The notes under the pieces are model-generated. The model was not told where the DNA came from. It was given only the letters and a program-made list of their open reading frames with translations, and made no database searches. A stretch of DNA of 64,000 nt from Hymenobacter sp. YIM 151858-1 (GTDB lineage Bacteria; Bacteroidota; Bacteroidia; Cytophagales; Hymenobacteraceae), in the NCBI RefSeq assembly GCF_025979705.1, contig NZ_CP110136.1:4278001-4342000 (forward strand), given 5' to 3'. This document shows positions 57,968 to 64,000 of the stretch, one piece after another. The position numbers were made by a program, and so were the translations under genes. Each line of letters begins with the position of its first letter. Positions within the stretch are counted from its first letter, which is position 1.

Positions 57968-58513
57968 TCACACCGCCCACTCGCCCGCCAGCAACCTGGG
58001 CAGCAGCGGCCGCACGATGCGGTAGCTCAGGCCCCAGAGTTTATGCTCGCCGATGCGGATAAACGAAATGGGCATGGGGCGGGGCCAACCCTCCAGCTGC
58101 CAGTGCTCGGTGGCGTGGTTGGCGGGGTCGGCAAGGTCGGTCACGCGCACTTCCAGCACTTCTTCTACCTCGCGCTCCAGCCAGCGCCACACCTCGGGGC
58201 GGGTGATGCGGGCCAGAAAAGGCGCCACCTGGTAGCCCGTGGTGATGGTGCTGATGACGGGCAATTCGGTAAGCACCTGAATGGCCGAGCTGGGCAGGTG
58301 TACTTCCTCCTCGGTTTCGCGCAGGGCGGTGTGCAGCAGCGACGTGTCGGTGGGGTCGTGCTTGCCGCCGGGGAAAGCCAGCTGCCCGCCGTGTACGCCG
58401 TAGTTGCTGCGGCGCACCAGCACCAGGTGCAGCTCGCCTTTGGCGTCGCGGTACACGGGCACGAGTACGGCGGCGGGGCGCAGGGTAGCGGACGACGGGG
58501 CAGGGGTGCTCAT
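57968..58513 (-). CDS. CoA pyrophosphatase-type Nudix hydrolase
   Basis: A 181-residue Nudix protein. The box GGKHDPTDTSLLHTALRETEEEVHL, preceded by GGQLAFPGG, is the version found in coenzyme A diphosphatases (Asp in place of the first Glu). These enzymes cleave CoA to 3',5'-ADP and phosphopantetheine. Length normal. The product might be housekeeping of oxidised CoA. Adjacent cupin gene reads in the same direction 36 bases upstream. Confidence 0.9.
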   Translation of the reverse strand: MSTPAPSSATLRPAAVLVPVYRDAKGELHLVLVRRSNYGVHGGQLAFPGGKHDPTDTSLLHTALRETEEEVHLPSSAIQVLTELPVISTITTGYQVAPFLARITRPEVWRWLEREVEEVLEVRVTDLADPANHATEHWQLEGWPRPMPISFIRIGEHKLWGLSYRIVRPLLPRLLAGEWAV

Positions 58514-58549
58514 GCGGTATTTGTGGCTAAGCGACCTAGGGCACGTGGG

Positions 58550-58918
58550 CTAAATACGCTCCAGGTTTTCGACGGTTCGCTCGCCCTGCACGTTGCCGGT
58601 GTTCAGGGTGCCGGCGGGCTCAAACAGCAGCAGGTGCACTTCCTCGTCGGCTACGGGGCGGTGCTCCACGCCGCGCGGCACCACCAAAAACTCGCCCGGC
58701 TCCAGCCAAATGGGCTCTTGCCCGCGCAGCTCCATGCACAAGCGGCCTTTCACTACCAGAAATAGCTCGTCTTCGTGCTCGTGGTGGTGCCACACAAAGG
58801 GGCCCTGCAGCTTGGCCAGCTTCACGTGTTGGCCATTCAGCTCGCCCACGATTTTGGGGCGCCATTGCTCCTGAAACAGGTTAAACTTCTCCTGCAGGTT
58901 TACTTTTTGCAGCGTCAT
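58550..58918 (-). CDS. Cupin domain protein
   Basis: A 122-residue single cupin. Motif 1 is FVWHHHEHEDELFLVVKGRL (metal ligands His-His-Glu) and motif 2 is PGEFLVVPRGVEHRPVA (last His). Single-domain cupins of this size may be isomerases, dioxygenases or binding proteins; no substrate can be named. Upstream of the Nudix gene in the same direction. Confidence 0.9.
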   Translation of the reverse strand: MTLQKVNLQEKFNLFQEQWRPKIVGELNGQHVKLAKLQGPFVWHHHEHEDELFLVVKGRLCMELRGQEPIWLEPGEFLVVPRGVEHRPVADEEVHLLLFEPAGTLNTGNVQGERTVENLERI

Positions 58919-59068
58919 GCGGTGTCAAACGGTAGAGTACGACGATGATGTAAGCAACGCCCGGCACGCCGAGCACTTGGGTTGGGCAGGGCTACCAACG
59001 CTTCGGGGCGTAAGGTTTTGCTGTAGTTTACGGCCCAAACCGCTTGCCTTACCCCCAGCCCTGCTGCC

Positions 59069-59716
59069 ATGGAAGCTTCCTCGTTAACTCACGGGCCCGA
59101 TCCGGGCGCAATCTATCCGATGCCCGGCCAGCAGCGGCTGGTGTTTCTGAAAAATATCATCAACGACCCGCGCATTGAGGTGGGCGAGTACACGTACTAC
59201 GATGACTTTGCGGACCCGCACCATTTCCTGGAAAACGTGCTTTACCACTTCCCCTTCAGCCAGGACAAGCTGCGCATTGGCCGGTTTTGCATGATAGCCA
59301 GCGGGGCGAAGTTTGTGATGAACGGCGGCAACCACCGCACCGATGTGTTCACGGCCTATCCGTTCCCGATTTTCGGGCAGGGCTGGGAGCAGGCATTCGG
59401 GCCCGATAAATGGCCGAGCAAAGGCGACCTGGTGGTGGGCCACGACGTTTGGATTGGCCACGATGCCCTGCTGATGCCCGGCGTGCAAGTGGGCAACGGG
59501 GCCATTATCGCCACGCGGGCCGTAGTAGCGCGCGATGTGCCGCCTTACGCCGTGGTGGCGGGCAACCCGGCCACCGTAGTGCGCATGCGCTTCGATGCCG
59601 ACACCATTGCCCGCTTGGAGCAAGTAGCGTGGTGGAACTGGGACGTCGCCAAAATAACCCGCAACCTGGCCGCCATTTGCTCGCGCGACCTCGCTGCCCT
59701 GGAGCGCGCCGAGTAG
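59069..59716 (+). CDS. CatB/Vat-type hexapeptide O-acetyltransferase
   Basis: A 215-residue left-handed beta-helix acetyltransferase. The sequence has NGGNHRTDVFTAYPFPIF with the catalytic-type His, then hexapeptide turns GDLVVGHDVWIGHDALLMPGVQVGNGAIIATRAVVARDVPPYAVVAGNPATVVRMRF (quoted here only in pieces). These match xenobiotic acetyltransferases such as Vat (streptogramin A) and CatB. Chromosomal homologues are widespread and need not give resistance. Flanked by unrelated genes. Confidence 0.87.
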   Translation: MEASSLTHGPDPGAIYPMPGQQRLVFLKNIINDPRIEVGEYTYYDDFADPHHFLENVLYHFPFSQDKLRIGRFCMIASGAKFVMNGGNHRTDVFTAYPFPIFGQGWEQAFGPDKWPSKGDLVVGHDVWIGHDALLMPGVQVGNGAIIATRAVVARDVPPYAVVAGNPATVVRMRFDADTIARLEQVAWWNWDVAKITRNLAAICSRDLAALERAE

Positions 59717-59721
59717 CCCGG

Positions 59722-60453
59722 CTAGCGCAGCACGTAGCTGCCCTGCTCGGTTACCGCTACCTGGGGCACCGTGCGGTGCGCCTCGAAGTAGCGGTAGGCC
59801 GGCGCCAGGCTTTGCCAAAAAGCGTAGTGCGGGCTGCCGCGACGCGTGTGCAAAGCCTCGTCGGTAAGCTCGAAGGGGAAAATGTGCACCGGCAGCTCGG
59901 CTTGCCCGGCGGCCCGGGCCTCCACGGCCAGCACGTACAGCTCCTCCATCAGCGCATCCGTTATGGGCAGGCAGCCGATGGTAACATCGGAGCCGTGGAT
60001 GAATATGTCGCCGCCGGGGTTGGGGGCCGCGTGGGCGAGGTCGGCGGGGTTGGGGTAATCGAGGCCCAGCGAGAGGTGGTACAGGCTTTGGGGGTTGAAA
60101 CGGTCGACCAAATAAAAGCCCTCGGGCACCTGCCCATCGCCAGCGCGGCGCTTGGGGCCTAGGGTGCCCGAGGTGCCCGCCAGGTAGTAGCTCCGCAGCA
60201 GCTGAAACCGGCCTTCGCCCTGGTTGCGGGCCCACACCTCCAGGCGGCGGCCTACCTTAAAGGCGCGCAGGTACAGCTCGAGCCGCTCGGGTTGCAGCTG
60301 CCGGCGCTGCAAATCGGCCTGCAGCCGGGGCCAGCAGTGGGTGTAGGCGGTGCGCACCCGCGGGTAGCGGTTTTGCTCGGCCCGAAAGGCAGGAACGGCG
60401 GAAGGCCCTAAGCCGAGTATCGGCAGGAGCAGCAGGCACAGCAATAAGCGCAT
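59722..60453 (-). CDS. L,D-transpeptidase family protein (YafK-like)
   Basis: A 243-residue exported protein with signal peptide (MRLLLCLLLLPILGLGPSAV). The YkuD catalytic motif is IFIHGSDVTIGCLPITD (His, Gly-Cys), preceded by PEGFYLVDRFNPQSLYHLSLGLDYPN, as in YafK/DpaA-type enzymes. It may cut or form links to peptidoglycan. Convergent with the acetyltransferase gene, five bases between. Confidence 0.9.
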   Translation of the reverse strand: MRLLLCLLLLPILGLGPSAVPAFRAEQNRYPRVRTAYTHCWPRLQADLQRRQLQPERLELYLRAFKVGRRLEVWARNQGEGRFQLLRSYYLAGTSGTLGPKRRAGDGQVPEGFYLVDRFNPQSLYHLSLGLDYPNPADLAHAAPNPGGDIFIHGSDVTIGCLPITDALMEELYVLAVEARAAGQAELPVHIFPFELTDEALHTRRGSPHYAFWQSLAPAYRYFEAHRTVPQVAVTEQGSYVLR

Positions 60454-60573
60454 TGGTAGGGGCGGAGAGGCAGATTCGGAACCTCAACGTTACCACGCTT
60501 GCGCTTAGTATTCAAATATCCGGATGTAACTAGCCTGATGCCTGGCTGCTTGCCGCCGTGCTTTTGCGCGGGG

Positions 60574-60894
60574 TTACCTGAGGCCGGGCAGGGTTTTCCA
60601 GGTTACCTCCGATACCGCATCGGTTTTGGTAGAGAGGTACTGGTTGTAGAGCGCCTCGGCCTGGCCGTGGTCGAGCACGGCGGGGCCTTCGGAACGCAGC
60701 ACCAGCAACGGGGCGTTGGCGCCCAACCCCAGGCCCTGCGCCAGCGCCTGGTGCAGCTCGGGCGGCGTGGCGGCATCCTGCAGCTTTACCACCGTAATGG
60801 TTTGGCCGTCGTGCTCGATTTGCGTGTACACGCCCGTGGGGCTGGTCGAGAACGTGCCGCCGGGGCCGGCTGGGTAGTCTTGGTCGTGTTGCAT
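60574..60894 (-). CDS. Hypothetical small protein
   Basis: A 106-residue protein (MQHDQDYPAGPGGTFSTSPTG...), no signal or membrane segment. The core YTQIEHDGQTITVVKLQDAATPPELHQALAQGLG and LVLRSEGPAVLDHGQAEALYNQYL has no motif that I recognise. Starts at ATG 60894; a longer frame (60951) would add MAARQWFCVQ. Coding pattern is convincing by codon choice, function unknown. Confidence 0.5.
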   Translation of the reverse strand: MQHDQDYPAGPGGTFSTSPTGVYTQIEHDGQTITVVKLQDAATPPELHQALAQGLGLGANAPLLVLRSEGPAVLDHGQAEALYNQYLSTKTDAVSEVTWKTLPGLR

Positions 60895-61092
60895 AAACGT
60901 GGATAGCGGGTGGCTAATGCGCTGTACGCAGAACCACTGCCGCGCGGCCAAACGGGCCCAGGTTACCTAGCTTGGCTTGGTGGTGGCGGCAGGGGCCGGG
61001 CATCTGCGGGCGGCGTGCCTGCGTAGAGGCTTAGGCTTGCCCGGTGTGCGCAGCACCAAGCGGGCTTGTGCGCACCCAACTACCTGCCCGCT

Positions 61093-61635
61093 ATGAAAAC
61101 CCTGTTGTTTGCCTTGTTGCTGAGCCTGACTGCCTGCACCGCCACCAACGTCGAGTCGGTAAACGAGGCGCCGGGCGTCAACTTTGCGGCCTACCGCACC
61201 TACAATTTCCTGGATGTATCGGCCCGCAACGAGGCCGCTTTCCAAAGCCCGCTCAACGGTGTAGAAGAGCTTAAAAGCGCCATTGCCGCGCAGCTGGAGC
61301 GCCGCGGCTACCGGCGCGCCGAGCAGCCCGATGTGTGGGTAAACATTGGCATCGTAACCCGGCAGCGCGTGCAAACCCGCGAAACCACCGTTCGGGAGGC
61401 GCCCGTGTACCTGGGGCAGCGGCGCTACGCGTGGCGCAGCCAGGAGGTGCCCGTGCGCGAGTACACCGAGGGCACGGCCACCGTGGAGCTGGTGGATGCC
61501 GCCCGCAACGAGCAAGTGTGGGAGGGCGCCGTGGCCGGCGTGCTCAGCAACAACCCCGAAGCCCTCAGCAAGCGCATCGATGCCGCTATGGGCGAGCTGT
61601 TCGAGCGCTACCCCGTGAAACCCCAGCAGCCCTAG
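61093..61635 (+). CDS. DUF4136 lipoprotein
   Basis: A 180-residue lipoprotein with signal MKTLLFALLLSLTAC and lipobox LTAC. The rest, FAAYRTYNFLDVSARNEA..., LKSAIAAQLERRGYRRAEQPDVWVNIGI and TATVELVDAARNEQVWEGAVAG, is characteristic of DUF4136, found in many Gram-negative lipoproteins; function unknown. Start at ATG 61093. The alpha/beta-hydrolase gene starts nine bases after the stop codon. Confidence 0.88.
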   Translation: MKTLLFALLLSLTACTATNVESVNEAPGVNFAAYRTYNFLDVSARNEAAFQSPLNGVEELKSAIAAQLERRGYRRAEQPDVWVNIGIVTRQRVQTRETTVREAPVYLGQRRYAWRSQEVPVREYTEGTATVELVDAARNEQVWEGAVAGVLSNNPEALSKRIDAAMGELFERYPVKPQQP

Positions 61636-61644
61636 GTAGCCGCC

Positions 61645-62616
61645 ATGCCCACCGCTTCCGCCTACGTGCCCGATGTGCTTGAGGGCTTTGAGCAGCTGCC
61701 CATCGAGCAGCCCGCCGACTACGAGGGGCCGGTGCGCTGCACGTTGGTGCGGCCGCAGGCACCGCCGCCGGCCGCCACCGGGCGCGCCGTGCTTTACGTG
61801 CACGGTTTCTCCGATTACTTTTTTCAGCGCGAGCTGGCCGAGCAGTGGCAGCAGCACGGCTTTCGGTTTTATGCCCTGGATTTGCGCAAGTACGGCCGCT
61901 CGTTGCTGCCGCACCAGCGCCCCAACAACGTGCGCCACCTGGGCGAGTACTTCGCCGACCTCGACGCCGCCCTAGGTCGGCTGCAGGCCGAGGGTGCCCG
62001 CACCATTGTGCTGAACGCGCACTCCACCGGCGGGCTGATTGCGGCTTTGTATGCCGACGGCGGTACGCTGCGCACGGCCGTGGCGGCGCTGGTGCTCAAC
62101 AGCCCGTTTCTGGAAATGAACCAGCCCTGGTTGCTGCGCCGCGTGGCCCTGCCCGTGGTTACACGGCTTGGGGCCGTAGCGCCCAACTTCGGCCTGCCGG
62201 CGCGGCTGCCCTGGGGCTATGGCCAAAGCCTGCACCGGCAATACCACGGCGAGTGGGACTACAACCTCCGCTGGAAGCCCGTTGAGGTGTTTCCCGTCAA
62301 TTTTGGCTGGTTGCGCGCCATCCGGCAGGGGCACAAGCGCGTGGCCCGCGGCCTGCACGTGCAGCAGCCGGTGCTGGTGCTGCACTCGGGCCGCACGGTG
62401 CGCCGCTACCACCCGTTTTCCGACGAGTATTTCGGGGCCGATGGCGTGCTGAACGTGCAGCACATCGGGGCGCTGGCCCCGCGCCTGGGGCCGCGCGTAA
62501 CGGTGCGCGCCATCGAGGGCGGCATGCACGATCTGGTGCTTTCGCGGCCCGCCGTGCGCGCCGAGGTATACCGCCAAATGTTCGGGTGGGTGCAGCAGGT
62601 GCTGCCGCCGGCCTAG
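61645..62616 (+). CDS. Alpha/beta-hydrolase (S33/lysophospholipase-like)
   Basis: A 323-residue cytosolic hydrolase. GRAVLYVHGFSDYFFQRELAEQW leads to the oxyanion region, RTIVLNAHSTGGLIAALYAD contains the nucleophile Ser (AHSTGG), LVLHSGRTVRR...PFSDEYFGAD may hold the acid residue and IEGGMHDLVLSRP the catalytic His. It resembles monoacylglycerol lipases and serine aminopeptidase S33 proteins. It probably shares an mRNA with the DUF4136 gene. Confidence 0.88.
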   Translation: MPTASAYVPDVLEGFEQLPIEQPADYEGPVRCTLVRPQAPPPAATGRAVLYVHGFSDYFFQRELAEQWQQHGFRFYALDLRKYGRSLLPHQRPNNVRHLGEYFADLDAALGRLQAEGARTIVLNAHSTGGLIAALYADGGTLRTAVAALVLNSPFLEMNQPWLLRRVALPVVTRLGAVAPNFGLPARLPWGYGQSLHRQYHGEWDYNLRWKPVEVFPVNFGWLRAIRQGHKRVARGLHVQQPVLVLHSGRTVRRYHPFSDEYFGADGVLNVQHIGALAPRLGPRVTVRAIEGGMHDLVLSRPAVRAEVYRQMFGWVQQVLPPA

Positions 62617-62759
62617 GGGCCGCGGGCAAGCTCGGCTACATCGCAATTGGGCAGGGTGCGTATGGGAAGGGTATCGGCCCAGCGGCCCTAGGTGCCCGCC
62701 GCCCGGCGGGGCCGGGCCACCTCGGTGGGGCGAGTATCCACGTCAAAATATCCTTCCCG

Positions 62760-63896
62760 ATGACCGTTAAGCTCAAACCGCTCGATCAGCAAACCATTGT
62801 AATTACCGGCGCCAGCTCGGGCATTGGCCGCGTTACGGCTTTGCAGGCCGCTGCCAAGGGCGCCAACGTAGTGCTGGCCGCCCGCAGCGAAGACGAGCTG
62901 CGCAAAGTGGAGCAGGAAATTACCAGCCAGGGCGGCCAGGCCCTGGTGGTGGTAACCGATGTAGCCAGCCGCGCCGATATCCGCCGCCTCGCCGACCGCG
63001 CCATCGACCATTTCGGCGGCTTCGATACGTGGGTAAACGACGCGGGCATCTCCATTTGGGGCCGCCTCGACGAGGTAAGCGACTACGACCACCGCCGCCT
63101 TTTCGAAACCAATTTCTGGGGCGTCAGCAACGGTTCGCTCGAGGCCATTAAGCACCTGCGGCGGCACGGCGGCGCGCTCATCAACGTGGGCAGCGTGGCG
63201 TCGGATGTGGCCATTCCGCTGCAGGGCATGTACTGCGCCAGCAAGCACGCCATCAAGGGGTTTACCGACGCCTTGCGCCTGGAGCTGGAAGAAGTGGGCG
63301 CCCCCGTTTCGGTTACCCTGATTAAGCCCGCGGCCATCAACACGCCGTTTCCGCAGCACGCCCGCAACTACATGGAGAAGGAGCCCAAGCTGCCCCCGCC
63401 CGTGTACGAGCCCGAGGAGGTAGCCGCCGCCATTTTGCACGCCGCCACGCACCCCGAGCGCGACATTTACGTGGGCGGCGGCGGCAAGCTGATGAGCACC
63501 CTCAACAAGCACCTGCCCCGCGCCATGGACCGCCTCAGCGAAACCCTGATGGTGGAGCAGCAGCAGCGCAACGAGCGGCCGCGCAAGCCGCAGGGCTCGT
63601 TGCACCAGGCCAGCCACGGCGGCCCCGTGCGCGGCGACCACCCCGGCTACGTCATGAAAACCAGCCTGTATACCCGCGCCGCCCTGCACCCCTGGGCCGC
63701 GGGCGCCCTGATGGCCCTGGCCAGTGCCGCCGCGGTGGCGCTGCTGGGCGGCAAGCGCAATAAGCGCGCTGCTACCACGGCTGCACCCGATGCCGGCATA
63801 ACGCCCGACTACACCAGCCGCCCGCCCGTGCCGGTGGCGCAAAGCCCGGGGCTGGGTGCCGTGGGCACCACCAACCAGGCCGGCGCCGGCATCTGA
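62760..63896 (+). CDS. Short-chain dehydrogenase with C-terminal membrane segment
   Basis: A 378-residue SDR. The NAD(P) motif is IVITGASSGIGRVTALQ; NDAGISIWG and the YCASKHAIKGF catalytic Tyr/Lys follow. The classical domain ends at about residue 260; a tail of about 110 residues follows with one hydrophobic segment (HPWAAGALMALASAAAVALLGG) and a low-complexity end. Homologues with the tail occur in other bacteria as 'SDR family oxidoreductase'; substrate not known. Start at ATG 62760; the longer frame upstream overlaps the previous gene. Confidence 0.9.
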   Translation: MTVKLKPLDQQTIVITGASSGIGRVTALQAAAKGANVVLAARSEDELRKVEQEITSQGGQALVVVTDVASRADIRRLADRAIDHFGGFDTWVNDAGISIWGRLDEVSDYDHRRLFETNFWGVSNGSLEAIKHLRRHGGALINVGSVASDVAIPLQGMYCASKHAIKGFTDALRLELEEVGAPVSVTLIKPAAINTPFPQHARNYMEKEPKLPPPVYEPEEVAAAILHAATHPERDIYVGGGGKLMSTLNKHLPRAMDRLSETLMVEQQQRNERPRKPQGSLHQASHGGPVRGDHPGYVMKTSLYTRAALHPWAAGALMALASAAAVALLGGKRNKRAATTAAPDAGITPDYTSRPPVPVAQSPGLGAVGTTNQAGAGI

Positions 63897-64000
63897 TCGG
63901 GCCAGTGCTTTTGCCTGAGGCGGCACCGCAGTGGTAAAAAGTTGTTTGCCTTATACTTGCGGGCAGCCTGCCGGGCCCTGCCGGTGGCGGGGTGCCTAGG
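63897..64000. other. Right-end intergenic sequence
   Basis: No gene. TATACTTG (63952-63959) is one mismatch from a -7 box and could serve a gene beyond the window. A CCTAGG forms the last six bases. Confidence 0.3.

Noticed and set aside
59069-59716. Call of an antibiotic resistance gene
   Set aside because: Homology to Vat/CatB alone cannot show resistance; no mobile element or resistance cluster is adjacent.
62688-63926. 412-codon frame antisense to the SDR gene
   Set aside because: The SDR has all catalytic motifs on the other strand; the antisense frame is Gly/Ala/Val-rich without structure.

Overview
The window is a gene-dense, high-GC stretch of a Bacteroidota chromosome, most like Hymenobacter (Cytophagales). 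The evidence is a type IX secretion sorting domain, a Bacteroidota-type LptD, an S16 and a Rho with long low-complexity extensions, the rpsP-rimM-trmD-rplS operon, many signal-peptide or lipoprotein genes, no obvious Shine-Dalgarno sites, and recurrent TAnnTTTG promoter boxes. The species assignment is an inference. I see no tRNA, rRNA, CRISPR array, prophage or plasmid functions. One insertion sequence of the IS5 family is present (4429-5274).

Layout. 1-4276: a lipoprotein, a PolX-like protein whose polymerase aspartates are replaced, a family 9 glycosyltransferase and an OsmC protein. 4425-5479: the IS and a gene remnant. 5631-12412: GNAT, serS, rho, a T9SS cargo protein and a DsbA-like protein. 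12427-15432: a leftward group with a lipoprotein, UbiA prenyltransferase, methyltransferase and membrane protein. 15521-17666: a membrane protein and winged-helix regulator, with two matching operators, then a ferritin-like protein. 18081-24502: PBP1A, a TIGR01777 epimerase, a PTPS/folE pterin pair, a secreted coiled-coil protein and a pyrophosphatase-like lipoprotein lacking its catalytic aspartates. 24444-27443: an M1 peptidase joined to a probable outer-membrane barrel. 28070-30586: the S16/L19 operon. 31075-38767: desaturase, RluA-type synthase, panB, then lptD diverging from an amidase and an MCE/MlaD gene. 38910-47914: acyl-CoA carboxylase, esterase, transglutaminase-like protein, redoxin, phosphopantetheinyl transferase, WD40 protein, DivIVA and folB. 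48345-51406: a BlaI/M56 pair with three operator palindromes. 51655-63896: DUF5916, VOC, DUF6624, MeaB, a PD40-type protein, Nudix, cupin, a Vat-like acetyltransferase, an L,D-transpeptidase, DUF4136, an alpha/beta hydrolase and an SDR.

The strongest genome-scale signal is the palindrome CCTAGG. I count about 79 copies by eye, against about 21 expected from base composition, and it accounts for well over half of all CTAG tetranucleotides. In coding sequence it is repeatedly read as Leu-Gly with the codon CTA, and it also sits at the tips or loops of terminator hairpins. This resembles the highly iterated palindrome HIP1 of cyanobacteria. A second theme is short iterated phrases (GTCACCT and others) that lie between genes and often run over a stop codon.

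Local systems worth attention are the winged-helix regulator with ACTTTG-N5-CAAAGT operators laid over -7 boxes, the BlaI/M56 pair whose protease carries an unusual charged coil and a duplicated domain, the overlapping M1-barrel and dead-pyrophosphatase genes, and the PTPS-II-type active site beside folE. Start codons given here are often internal to the longest open frame; the reason is stated in each entry.
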